Shown here: positions 36,342 to 47,405 of the stretch, in pieces | How the letters are laid out: each line of letters begins with the position of its first letter | Position numbering within the stretch: the first letter of the stretch is position 1 | Assembly: GCA_029204225.1 (NCBI GenBank) | Contig: CM055096.1 | Coordinates: 42,406,901-42,470,900, forward strand | DNA length: 64,000 bases | Reading direction: 5' to 3' | Origin: Diphasiastrum complanatum | Taxonomy: Eukaryota; Streptophyta; Lycopodiopsida; Lycopodiales; Lycopodiaceae | Translations under genes and position numbers: made by a program | The notes under the pieces: generated by a model | The model's input: only the letters and a program-made list of their open reading frames with translations | The model's database searches: none | What the model was told of the DNA's origin: nothing

Positions 36342-37699
36342 CTCTGACTATCTTTGACAAAATATATAGAATCAAATATAGTGTAATAGTAATAAAACTA
36401 AATTTTAAATATACGTTAAAACTTCAACTCTGTGTCACATTTTCTATCATCTAACATCCTTTCATCTAATATAAAAACAATTTGTTGCTTTGAGCAACCA
36501 ACTAACATAATAACCTTCTTGTGTCACAAAATCAATGGCAAACTCAATAATCTCACCTATAATCCACCATGGATTATGTTCTCCAATACAATATAATTAT
36601 AATTATACCAAATTACATAACTCATAACCAAAACATAAATCCATTTCATAAACTGAAAATTACAAATCTTATCAATTTCTTCTAACATTAAAAATGTCTA
36701 TTAAAAACTTACAACAAACTAATATCCAAATTTTGGAAGTACAAATTATCAAAATCGTGCACATATTTCAAAATCAATATATAGATTCATTACACAGAAT
36801 AATTTCTCACACCAATATCTAAAATGCCTTATCCAAATCCTAAAATTTTCGGATTCATGCTATTATCACATGGCAAGGCCGTTCTTGTTTGCAATTACTT
36901 TTGCCGATAGGCAAATTTTCAGCCTTTTAAAAGCTAAAAATTTTTAGTCTTCAAAAAGTTGAGTGCTCTATTTTAAAGCAACCAAAAAAAATTTGTGTAT
37001 ATGAGAGGTTAAATACTGGTTTTTTCTTGTGAATGCTTCTTATAATCACTTTGGGATTATTCAACTTGTTTGATAATTGGTTGAAAATAAATGATTACGT
37101 TTCTAATGATTGATGACACGCTTGTTTCCCATGTATGAATGTTATTAAACAAGCTGGTTTTCTAGCATAACCAAAGAAACAGATTCAACATGTTAATAAG
37201 CCAAATGTTGATAGAATTAGTAGCATAAAACCAGTTTGATTGACTGCTTTTCTAAAGGCCATAAAGTGAATATATAAGCTGAAACTTCCAGAAGTTTAAG
37301 ATTTTAAATCATCTTTTTCTAGCAAGCTTGGTAAACATGCTCTTTTATTCAAGATTTATAAAAGCTATACAACAAAAATTCAACTTTTTGGTCGTAAAAG
37401 CTAGTTACCTGACAACGTTCCCACTTTGTTGAAGTAAAAGTAGTTTTTGGAGATTGTTTAGGAAATCTTTAACAACATATTTATTGCAAGCTTCTTGAAT
37501 CCATGACTCTGATGCATCTCTAAATTTGTTTTTTGATTGTATAAAGGCTTAAAAAATACGATTTTAAGCATGTTTCTGCATCTTGCAAACACCAAAATTT
37601 TTACAACAGTAAAACAAAAAACGTGTGCGTGCCAAAAATTAGTGTCAGGCAGCCTCCTCCACACGCATCTTTGGAGTCTCCATCATCGTGTGTTTTTTT
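36342..37699. other. AT-rich stretch, no gene seen
   Basis: No coding motif is recognised. If the Helitron-like relic is complete on this side its 3' end should lie here, but no CTRR end with hairpin could be assigned. Confidence 0.4.
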
Positions 37700-38250
37700 C
37701 CTCCAAGACCTCCTCTCGTATCTTACTGGCACGGCCAGTTTGGCCGCGACCAACTTTTGCACACGACACGTGTCCCCAGGTGGCCCGATGATGCTGCCCG
37801 CCGCCCTGCTCGACCTGCCCGAGTGACATTCAACCTAGGCTTGCCACGTGACCTGATGGGTTTATCCCATAATATTTTCTCGAAACTGGTCCACCGTGCA
37901 TATATACTCAAAATGCCCACCAACTCCCATGTGTGTGTGTGTGTGTGTGTGTGCTCTAGTCCCCCTCCAGCGCCCTGGTGCTCCCGGTGCCACGGCCCTG
38001 GTGGTCTCGGCTTCGGGCCCCATGGCAGGTGGTCCCACGCTGCTGGTACCAACACCCGTGGCAGGTGGTCCCGACCCTGGCACTATGGCGCCGCCAGTTG
38101 GCTGGCGCTAGCGCCCCAGCTCGCGTGAAAGAGTGGCGCTGGGACAGTGGGTCCCGACGCCCTGGTCACGAGTGCCCGCCCGGCACTGGTAGTTTTGCGG
38201 CAACAGTGGGGTCCCGGGTTGCACGGATTCCTGTCCCCTACCCGGACTCC
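37700..38250. repeat. GC-rich island with GT microsatellite and short repeats
   Basis: The base composition changes sharply to GC-rich. (GT)n lies at about 37932-37952. Words such as GGCAGGTGGTCCC and CCCTGGTG recur at 37965-38090, and a palindromic TGGCGCCGCCAG...CTGGCGCTAGCGCC stretch lies near 38087-38115. Overlapping frames up to 146 residues on both strands look like artefacts of GC content. Confidence 0.55.
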
Positions 38251-38657
38251 ACGTGTTAATTTATGACTGGCACGGGGCCAAAGCTGTCCCCGTGCCAATA
38301 AGCGACAATGAAGACCTGCAAACAGAAGATATTTCTCTCTCTCTATTGCTATTTTTTGTTCTGAAACTTAGAAACCCTAAAATTTTAAAAAAAATTACGC
38401 TCCTCTCTCTCGCGCCGCTCTCTCTAACGGGATGCTCTAATTTATACATGTATCTCTCTCTTTAGAACATTCTCTTTCTAGACAGTTCCCTTTCTAGAAG
38501 TTTCTTCTAAAATGACTTTTCAATACTTTCAACTGCCCTTCAAAAAAAAATTAGCACAGACGTGGCCCAATGACAATGTGAGAATTGTGTTTTCTCCAAC
38601 ATTGCTCACATTCTCTCAGGTCTACCTTCTCCCCTCCCTGTCTGCGCCCTTTCAACA

Positions 38658-38688
<31 letters not shown>

Positions 38689-39259
38689 TGTATATTTGGG
38701 GCACTGCCCATTTTGGCCCCAGCTTAATCACAGCCACACTTTTCTTTTTTAAATTTAAAAAAATTATTTTTTTATTCACAAAAACCTGCTTAAAGGACTC
38801 TGCCCAAGTTTCTATGATTGACACGTGTTTCTTTATCCCATAAGTTCTTTGCAGTCCTTCCAACTACTAGATATATATTGAAAATTACACTTAATCTTCT
38901 AAGTTGTGTTTTAGCTTGCACAACGTGCTGAAAGAAAAGTAAATATCATTTGTATTGTTGTTTCTGGAGGGCAAGGCTTCCTTTTGGTGGAGGGAACTGC
39001 CTTCAAAATCAACGACTTGGACTGGGTTCTTGGAGGAATTCCGTAGTTGCAATAGACGATTCGGAGATGTACATTTTCTTCATAAACGATGGATAATTGA
39101 GAGCTGGACATGTATGTCCAAGAGTTCTTAGATTTTTGGCCAAGGTGCCGCTCTTCAACCAGAAATTGGCCCAGTGGTAGTTCAATTATGGACTACCAGC
39201 CGATTACCAAAATGAGTGCAAACAAAATGTCCTCCACACATTAGATGACGCTATTTGAG
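38251..39259. other. Non-coding stretch with a 29-base G run
   Basis: Apart from the homopolymer of 29 G at 38659-38687 and CTCTCT-rich patches near 38335-38465, no feature is recognised. The exact G-run length is probably uncertain in any sequencing read. Confidence 0.6.
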
Positions 39260-40412
39260 GGGGCTTGGCATATTGCAAGTAAATGTTTTGCGAGTCTTGC
39301 AAGTTTCTTTCTTGCCATGAGTCAACACAAAGATAGCACATGGTGTGCTATTGCCACTACTTCAATGTTTATCAATAAGAATTGTAATTTGCCACATAGT
39401 TAAAAATCCCATAATGAAATCCCAAAATTTTAAAAAAATAAATGTGAAGTTAAAAAACATTTTTAGCCTTGGGCTACAGACAGAATTGTTTTTTTTACTG
39501 AAGCACTTGCCACGCCGGTGTGCCAAGTGATTCAGAAAAACCCCACCATAGCACGCCGGTGTCCTATGGAGGTGGGCTATCAGGGCAAAAAAAATAAAAT
39601 AAAATAAAAATTCTGAATCATTTGGCACGCCGGCGTGCCAAGGGATTCAGTCAGTTTTTTTTTTTACACTTGGGCTCCTTGTGGTCCCTTACGGTCCAGC
39701 CCACCGCAAGGGACCAAAAGGAGCCTCTTTGTGGTCTCTTGTGGTGGCCGAACAGATCACAAGAGGCCATCTTACGGTCCAGCCCACCGCAAGGGGACAT
39801 AAGGAGGCTTCTTGCAGTCCCTTAGGCCACCACAAGGAGCCTTCTTGCAGTCCCTTGCGTTGGTCTGGACCACAAGAAGGCTCCTTGTGATCCCTTGGGG
39901 TGGGCTCCTTATGGTCCGTTGGATTAGGTACCCTAAACCCTAAACCATGAGGGACCACAAGGAGCCTTCTTGTGGTCCCTTGTGGTGGTCTGGACCGCAA
40001 GGAGGCTCCTTGCAGTCTGTGTGGTCGCGCAAGGGACCGCAAGGAGACAACTTGCAGTGGGCTGGACCACAAGAAGGGTCCTTGCAGTGCCTTGGGCCAC
40101 GCAAGGGACCACAAGGAGGCTCCTTGCGGTTCGACTCGCCGCAAGAAGGCTCCTTGCGATTTTCTGCAGTGGCTGGACCGCATGGAACTACAAGGAGCCT
40201 TCTTGTACTTTCTTGCGTTCATAGCCCTCTTGGGCCTTACCTGGCCATGAGATTGGACCTAGCCCGGACCTAGTAATGCACCAGGCCCTAGCCCCGGACT
40301 TGGTCCTCCCAGAAGTCCCAACGGCCTACATTTGCTAGCACGCCATGTGCTATGAAATTTCGTAAGCAAGATACGAATAAAACTCGCAAAACTCGCAGAA
40401 TGTCAAAACCCC
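39260..40412. mobile_element. Palindrome-bearing TIR element, copy A (1153 bp)
   Basis: The left end GGGGCTTGGCATATTGCAAG and the reverse complement of the right end, GGGGTTTTGACATTCTGCGA, form terminal inverted repeats. Flanks TATTTGAG (39252-39259) and TATTCAAG (40413-40420) match 6 of 8, fitting an aged 8-bp target duplication. Inside are palindromes of the type TTGGCACGCCGGCGTGCCAA at about 39508, 39549 and 39622, weaker ones near both ends (39336, 40335), and a minisatellite at 39665-40215. No transposase is encoded. The 8-bp duplication suggests hAT-type mobilisation (inference). Copy B lies at 42501-43425. Confidence 0.7.
39665..40215. repeat. Minisatellite of CTCCTTGTGGTCCCTTG-type units, both orientations
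   Basis: Units such as GGCTCCTTG(T/C)GGTCCCTTG and their reverse complement GGGACCACAAGGAGCC alternate, so the array is locally palindromic. Stop-free frames on both strands (up to 177 residues, rich in Gln-Gly-Ala-Ser-Leu repeats) result from the repeat. It lies wholly inside TIR element copy A. Confidence 0.85.
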
Positions 40413-40589
40413 TATTCAAGTAGCTAAAGCCTATGATAGCATCGTAGTTGTCTTTTGGAAGTGTGCAACCAACTAACCTAGAAACCAAAATCTGAAAAGC
40501 CAAAAAATTAGAGAAAAAGATTCTTTTTTGATGAACTAGAAGCTGTTGCATATCACCAGAAGAAAAAGATAAACAAGAAGAAGCCGATT

Positions 40590-41730
40590 GTTAAAGACAA
40601 AGCATGGATCGTGACAATTAAATAGAACCTTTGCTTTTTGTGCAACAAACCTGGGCACCATGCAAAATGATGCCCCGATATGAAGAATAAGGCATCGAAC
40701 CTCATGAATTTGGATTTACTCACAAGTAAATTTCAAGTCGATTGATAAGAAAATTGCGGTTCTCAAGCCTGATTAGTTGTTTCATATCAAGATGTTAGGG
40801 AAAGGAGTGAATGTATTATTTGATTCAAGGAGCACTCACAATTTTTTGAATGCCCTACTTGTGCAGAAGCTTCGAGTGTCCACCATGGCAATATCATCGT
40901 TATGTGGTCCATCTAGCCTCAAGGTCGGACACGGAAATCTAGGATGTCAAGGTCCCTGAATTGGAGTTTCAGATGCAAGACTATGTCGAGCGACTCAACT
41001 TTCACATCATGAATCTCAATCGCTCCGATGTCACCTTAGGCTATGAATGGTTTTATGGTAAATCTTAGAAATATATTTTAAAAGTCATTTATTGGTATTT
41101 AAAGATAAGTTTGGTAAAATAGTCTCTATTTTTAAAGAGGCTGATGTATCCCATCGATGATGGTTTCCTCAACAAAAGTAGTGGCAAATTTGCATGATTC
41201 TTATTATGAGCTATTTTATCTTGATTTGAAATCTTGATTGCATTGTGCTATTGTTGGTGGTTTTGATGTGGATTTGTTTCATCTTAATAACACCAAAATT
41301 CTTATCATGAACAACAATTAATGTCTCCCTTATGGTTACCACCCGCACGGGCCATGGACCATAAAATTGAATTGATGCCTAGTAGACACCTCATTTTCAG
41401 ACTACCTTATAGGTTTAGTTAAAGAGAAGTTAGTCACAATGGGGAGCAGAGCGCTCGTTCTTCTTAAGAATAAGAAAAATGGTGGTTTTTGGTTATGTGT
41501 AGATTACAAGGGTTTGAACAAACTTAAAAAATAAATATCCGTTACCTAGGATGGTTGATCTCATAGATCGATTAAATGGAGCGAAATACTTCAGGAAAAT
41601 CCATCTTCGTGCAGGATGTCATTAGATTAGGATACATCCTGATGATATATCTAAGGCCGGTTTCAGGACGAGATTTGGCCATTACAAATCCTTAGTCCTA
41701 CCCATAGTGGCAAATGCATGTTAATGTGAA
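40590..41730 (+). pseudogene. Ty3/gypsy pol remnant (zinc knuckle, protease, RT start)
   Basis: The region opens with CFLCNKPGHHAK, a stop in place of the usual residue, then CPDM (a C-x2-C-x4-H-x4-C knuckle). VNVLFDSRSTHNFLNALL follows, a retropepsin (DSGST changed to DSRST), with SDVTLGYEWFYG. After stops come LPPARAMDHKIELMP and [18 protein letters not shown], then IRIHPDDISKAGFRTRFGHY, the conserved N-terminal part of gypsy reverse transcriptase. Coding ends before the YVDD box. Several frame changes show that it is long dead. It lies between the two TIR elements. Confidence 0.8.
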
Positions 41731-42500
41731 AGGGTGGGAGGACCATTTTTTCTCTTGGACCAATGGGAGAGCTCTATCTTAAATTTAGGACTTGTCAGAC
41801 ATGTAGTGTGGAATGAACTTGAGCATCTTAATTGGTTGGAACCACTAGGGAGATACATGGTGGTGCTTGGACAAAATGCACAACTTATCATAATATGTAT
41901 GGTGGTTTCTCAAATACATTGGCAACATTAAGGACTTTTTGATGAGTATAGCAACTATGGAATTTAAAAAAACTTGGGAGCCCTAAGTAGGTAATCAAAC
42001 ACCAATGCCAAAGAAAAAGTTGGGAGCCCTAAGTAGGTGATCAAACACCAAAGCCAAAGAATCTTGATGTCAGGCATGCCAAACAATGTAATATTAAATG
42101 ATCAATGGGAGCATAATGCTAATAAGTGGGCATGAACACCTACGCTATTTAATTAATGGCAAGAATTGTAATAATGGATGAGAGGCCCAAGTTAGTTTAA
42201 TAAGGCCCATAACTCAACATATCCTCTTTTAAAGCTTGCTCCTTTACTGTTTTGGGACTTGCTTTTATGGTGTTCTGAAATTGAACCCCACCCTTAACTC
42301 TTGAATTTGTTGCTATAGTGTGAGAATTGAAGCAACATTTTCACTAAAATGAATGTAATTGAAAGTTGTATTGACCAACAAGATTGAAGGTGGAATATCA
42401 TTTCCATCCACCAAATGAGGCTCCATGTGCCATATAATATCATTTTTTTCACTTTAACTCCAAGGGGCTCAAGGTTCTTCTTGGGATTGATGGAATTGAT
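41731..42500. other. Non-coding stretch with a 45-bp direct repeat
   Basis: CTTGGGAGCCCTAAGTAGGT followed by (A/G)ATCAAACACCAA.GCCAAAGAA occurs twice in tandem at about 41970-42060. No gene is recognised. The 8-bp target site copy GAATTGAT ends the stretch at 42493-42500. Confidence 0.6.
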
Positions 42501-43425
42501 GGGGTTTTGACATTCTGCGAGTAAATTTTTTGCGAGTTTCTTCTACCATGATCCCACAAAATGGTAACACCTAGTGTGCTACTCTTTTTATACCACTACA
42601 TGATTTTTGAAGAATAAGAATTGTGGTTTGATGCATACTGAAAACTTTGACTATCCATCAAATTTTAAATAGGTCCCTCACAAAATACTTTGTTACTCTA
42701 TAAATATAGGTTTACTTTTATTTTTTTTAAAAAGTGTTATTGAAGTTGTAAAGGCTAGCATGTCGGCGTGCTAACTTGCAAATTCTTTATTTCAAACAGA
42801 TGAAGATTTTTTAAAAAACTTTTTGAGGATATAAATTTCTTTTTGGAGCTGATTTGACTAGCATGCTGGTGTGCTAGCCGAGTAAATTATAAAATAGAAA
42901 AGCTATTTTGACACATTTGAGAATCAAATTTTGAGTAAAAACATTTTTTCAGAATATTTTTTTCACCCTCCAAAAATAGTAAGGCGACGTGCTAAGTAAA
43001 ACAACTAAAAAAATAAAATTGCAACCTTTAAAGGTAGCACACCGGCGTGCTATATGAAATGAGAAAAAAAAAATTGTAGCCTCCAGACCTAGCACGCCGA
43101 CGTGCACAACCTGACAAGAAAAAAAAAAATGTGGCCTCCAAACCCAGCATGCCGGCGTGCTCAATCTGACCAAAAAAAAATAATTTCTTTTTCCAATAGA
43201 TCGAGCACGCCGGCGTGCTAGGTTTGGAGGCTGCAAAAAAAAATTAATTTGAAATTTTTTTACTTTGTGACTTTTTTAACTATGTACCAAACCACATTCT
43301 TAATAATAAACATTGAAGTAGTAGCGTAAAAAAGGTAGTACACCACGTGCTATCTTTTTGTTGAATCGTGCCAAAAAACAAACTCGCAAACTTGCAAAAA
43401 ATTTACTTGCAAAATGCCAAGAGCT
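42501..43425. mobile_element. Palindrome-bearing TIR element, copy B (925 bp), perfect 8-bp target duplication
   Basis: The element is flanked by exact copies of GAATTGAT (42493-42500 and 43426-43433). The left end GGGGTTTTGACATTCTGCGA and the reverse complement of the right end AGCTCTTGGCATTTTGCAAG are the tips of terminal inverted repeats. These can be followed inward for roughly 150 bp (shared AGTAAATTTTTTGC and AATAAGAATTGTGGTTTG). Inside are seven near-copies of the 18-bp palindrome TAGCACGCCGGCGTGCTA starting at 42756, 42858, 42977, 43035, 43090, 43146 and 43203. The last five are spaced 55-58 bp apart with A-rich spacers. There is no coding capacity. Confidence 0.85.
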
Positions 43426-44795
43426 GAATTGATGAACCAATGACGACTTCTTTAACCTCTTTCACATTGCTTTCATAGCTAGCATCTTCAAAGTTAGCAC
43501 TTTCACCACCCAACAGGTACAATGGATCGCATTTCAATCACCTTGTTATGAAAAAGCAAATGTCCTTATTGTGATCACTTGTCTAGTCCACGTTTGTTCA
43601 GCTTCCACATGAGTGTCACAAATGAGTTTTTGCTAAATGTGTCCCCACTCTTTTGTTTCGATGCTCGCCCTCCATCATAAGGATTTCACTTGCTTTTCAG
43701 GTCGGTTGTTTACATCGTTTTCAAGTGTCACCTATTAAGTCATTCAATCTTATGAATTCCACTTTGAATTTAGGACTCCATTTTGAATTTAGAACTCCAT
43801 TTTGAATTTAGGACTTGCCAATTAGACTGCCCATTCCACAAACCAGTAAAATAACTTTGACTTTGGTTTGTGATTTCTAGGTTATGTGGCACTTCGACAA
43901 GGAGCCAATAAGTTGGCTCCACTTGTAGTGAAGGTGTGCATTTAGGGCAATCAATCTTATCTTGGATTACATCATTAGTGACACACATTCTTGCTCATTA
44001 TTATATAATATTTGGGGTGGGTTTGCTTGGCTTTTTTGAAAGTAAAAGGTTTTCTTGAATCAAAGAATTGACGGAAAGCAGAGTGCAAAGCTCGTGTCTG
44101 GTTTTCTGAAGAATTTGATGCAGTGAAGCTCGAAGCGTCAGTGAGCAAGAGGAGCTTCTGTTCGAGTTGATTTCTCCAACATCAACAGCGCATCTGCGGG
44201 GAGATTTATTCACGTACATACTTTGTGAAACGAACGTCAGGTCATCTTGCTTTCTTATTATTGCTTCGATCTATAATCCTGGAAGGATGAACGGAGATGT
44301 TTGATCTTGGAAATGTTGAACATTCATTTTTTGCAGAATCCAAATTCAGCTGAATTTGGAGCACGTTTTCAGTTTTTTAAGAGGATTTTCCGCCTAGTTT
44401 TTGTGTTTGAGTACAGTTTGGTGTAACTTGTGATAACCTCATAAATGTGCCACATTAGTAGTTGTGTGGTGTTTTGTGTTCTCTAAAATAGAGGATTACA
44501 TCGTGTAACTGCTTTCATTCTACTTTTCTGGTACTGAGGAACTCAATCTTACTGCTAGCAAGCCTTTGCAGGGAGCAATCTATTAGTAAGCTGATAATTG
44601 GCGTAGACAATAAAAGCTAAGTTAAACCACAAATAGAGCTTCCAGTTTTGACATGCAAGGTTCTTAAGTGATTCTCTTCTGTAATGGAGGTATTAAGCGC
44701 TGTTGAATTCGTAGAACTTCATACTGCAACTTATTTCTCCCTGGCTATGTATGCATGGTTGTTCTGTCCGGTTATTTTGCTGAAAATCAGGAATT
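43426..44795. other. Intergenic stretch with a short tandem repeat; likely promoter and 5' UTR of the next gene
   Basis: TTTTGAATTTAG(G/A)ACTCCA is repeated about three times at 43758-43820. The part from about 44000 to 44220 has the mixed composition of a transcribed leader. CTGAAAATCAG at 44781-44791 looks like a 3' splice site five bases before the ATG at 44796, so a 5' UTR intron is plausible. Confidence 0.4.
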
Positions 44796-45257
44796 ATGAG
44801 CAATCTCGATCCACCACAAGGTATTTTCAAAGAGCCTTCAAAGGAGGATGCATCTTGCAGAATCAAATTTGTGAAAGGAAGTCATTCACCCGAGAAAGCA
44901 ACTCTAAATAGTCCCGAGATTGTCTTCAGCGAAACTGCAGATGTGTCAAATTTACAGGAATTAATCAACAAAGAGGATTCAGCACCTGTAGGAGTTGACT
45001 TTGAAATGGAAGTACCGATAACAGAGGAAGATATGATTCGAGCTGGAGGGCTTGGGGCAAGGGATAATCTCAGCAGTCTGCTACCCTCGGCAATGGATGC
45101 AACCGATTTGGAGGCTTCTCTGCGGGATGCTTGGAGTTATGAAAATGCCGAGGGAAATAAAATTTCTAGGCCAGGATTAGGTTTGAAAGATCCATGTCAG
45201 TATCAACAAGGTGCTCTGGGAAATATAAAGCCTACGTCTCAGGATGACCGAAACTGA
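44796..45257 (+). CDS. Conserved plant protein of unknown function (153 aa, single exon)
   Basis: One open frame from ATG at 44796 to TGA at 45255-45257. The N-terminal 60 residues are polar and variable (DPPQGIFKEPSKED, CRIKFVKGSHSPEKA). The C-terminal half has the block ITEEDMIRAGGLGARDNLSS, LLPSAMDATDLEASLRDAW and then ISRPGLGLKD. I associate AGG.GARD..S.LP...D.TD.EASLRDA...E....RPGLG with a small plant-wide family without known function (from memory, not searched). No signal peptide or membrane segment is seen, so it is probably soluble. The frame is unbroken and unlike neighbouring transposon debris in codon use, which favours a live gene. The upstream ATG at 44684 would lie in the suspected 5' UTR intron. 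Confidence 0.7.
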   Translation: MSNLDPPQGIFKEPSKEDASCRIKFVKGSHSPEKATLNSPEIVFSETADVSNLQELINKEDSAPVGVDFEMEVPITEEDMIRAGGLGARDNLSSLLPSAMDATDLEASLRDAWSYENAEGNKISRPGLGLKDPCQYQQGALGNIKPTSQDDRN

Positions 45258-47405
45258 ACCACATAATGACTAACTTAGAATTGTGTAGACATCTCTTTTC
45301 TTTAAATGTAGCTGAATCATTTGTCATCCATAAATTACAAACCCTAGGTATGCAACTGGGAATCAAACGATGGGGCCTACATAAAAAACTATCAGTCTTT
45401 TGCTTTTTAGAATGGAGTACTTGCCTGCTGGCATTCATGTAGAAACATTTTCATAAATTAATTGGATGCTTTCAACTCGTGACTCTATGTGTGTTATTCA
45501 ATTCAGTTGGTAACGTTTCCTTTGTAAGGCATTAGAATACACCTTCTAGCTAGCCTGCAACGCTTTTAAGCTAAAGTAATCATTCAAATATATTTCGGAG
45601 GAAGCACGAGTAATCTCTTGTTTATTGGATAATTGAACTAGCGTAGAGATGTAGAGTTTATAAGGATTTGAATTTTTCAGAACATAATCCAGTGCTAACA
45701 TTACCGTGTTGTCTCTTTTTGATGTTCTATGATAGAAATAGATTATTAAGCTCTATGACGGAAATAAGGCCAAATTGAATTGTCTCACAATGATGATTCA
45801 GGCGCTTCAAGGCCAAGGAAATATGAAGGTGCATCTGATGGGATATTTCCTCGTTTGTGAAATAAAATTGACCTAAATTGTCGGATCCAGTGTTGTAGAT
45901 GAATAGTAGCTGATTCATCTTGCATACATTCAATATGTGCAAAACCATTTGTTGTCACTCGAGAAGATTTCTTCTCATTGATAAGATGGAACAATTTTTC
46001 AATTGTTTATCTCTGAGTACTCTTTTAGGTTACAAAGGTACAGTATTCGATAAATCCTCCAAATGGGTAAGATATCCCCAAATCAGAAGAACGTTGGTTG
46101 TCAAGAGAAGAAACGTAGAAGAAATTTTTTTCAAAGAACTTACCAAATGTGGTTTACAGCACCATATGCATAAAGGGAAGCCTATGAATGCCTTCAATGC
46201 ACCATGCAAATAAAAGGCAACCATGTGGAGTTCTACAAACATATAAAGTGCTAAAGGGACGCTAGAGTTTGACAAGAGTAAAATGTAGTATTCTCAAAAG
46301 CCACATGGGATAATCTATGAAACAATTTTTCTTTTTCACTTTCATAATATTTTTAATTGGCTTTAAACTCTCCCTCATACAGTCTACTTATATCAAAGAT
46401 CCGTAAGTTATTGTTTTGATCAAAACATTCATATTGTCTATCCATACATGATCTCAATATAGAAAGAGATGTTGGAGGAACTAATCATGTGAATTTTTTT
46501 ATTAACTAGGTTCACATGAATAAAATGAAACCAAACCCAAGAAAATTAAACAAACATCTTTTGAATCACACTTAGACAAGATATAACTTACTCTCACCAA
46601 GTGCCAACAATCTTTGAGTTCTCAAAAAATGTGTTTGTTGTTGCATAGTAGGAGGAAGAGACAATCTTTTATTCCTTCTCTTTAAAGCTCATCATCAAAA
46701 TCAAATACATTTGGATCCTTATTTTCATCCCAAACTCTTCTTGAATCTCCTTCGTATTCATCACAATAGTTTTACATTGAAAAACCAAGGGCCTTTTCTA
46801 CAACATACAGTTATGGCATGCTTCCATACGGTCTTGCCAAGTTTTCAGGTAGAATTTTAAATTTTCATGTACCTCTCAAATGGGAACATTCTTTGGAATC
46901 CTACTTGAAAACATAGGGCTATTGTTGTTTCATCATATCAGGCATCCATTATCTTGACTCATATTTGTGCAAATATTCAAATGCCAACTTAAAGGCCAAA
47001 ATTGCAATGAAGTCAAAAAATTTGACCTCAAGTCAAAGTGTGACCTCACATTCGTGGAACCTTCATGGAAGGAGGTCAAGTTGGTCCAAATATTAGTGAG
47101 TTCATATAGTTTGCATAACTAGTGGATAATTGTCAAGCTAGTCAATCTAGACCATTCATACATTGGATGACTAGGATATAGGACATGGAAACCTAATCTA
47201 GAAGCTTCCATTTGTAGCCTAATAAAATTATAAATAGGTTGAAATTGATTCATTATGCATCTCCCACTTTGCTATTAAATTGGAGAGAAGATGATTACAC
47301 TACAATTGTCTATATTGCTTCTCTTTCTCTTTAGGGTACATTATCATAATTGCCTCAAGAGTGATCTGATTTTGTCAAGACCCCGACCTCCATGATCTAT
47401 AATAT
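45258..47405. other. Intergenic stretch, no gene recognised
   Basis: It contains the 3' UTR of the preceding gene at its start. No other gene motif is seen. A TATAAATAGG word at about 47230 followed by sequence leading to gag at 47406 may be the end of a gypsy LTR, but LTR borders could not be fixed. Confidence 0.35.

Noticed and set aside
37688-38128. 146-residue GC-rich frame
   Set aside because: Overlapping open frames on both strands in a GC-rich repeat patch; no motif or splice support.
39689-40222. 177-residue frame on the minus strand, with other long frames on both strands
   Set aside because: All arise from the locally palindromic minisatellite; open in several frames at once with repeated Gln-Gly-Ala-Ser-Leu.
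43035-43220. Evenly spaced 18-bp palindromes resembling a CRISPR array
   Set aside because: Plant nuclear context, imperfect repeats, A-rich related spacers and enclosure in a TIR element; no cas genes.
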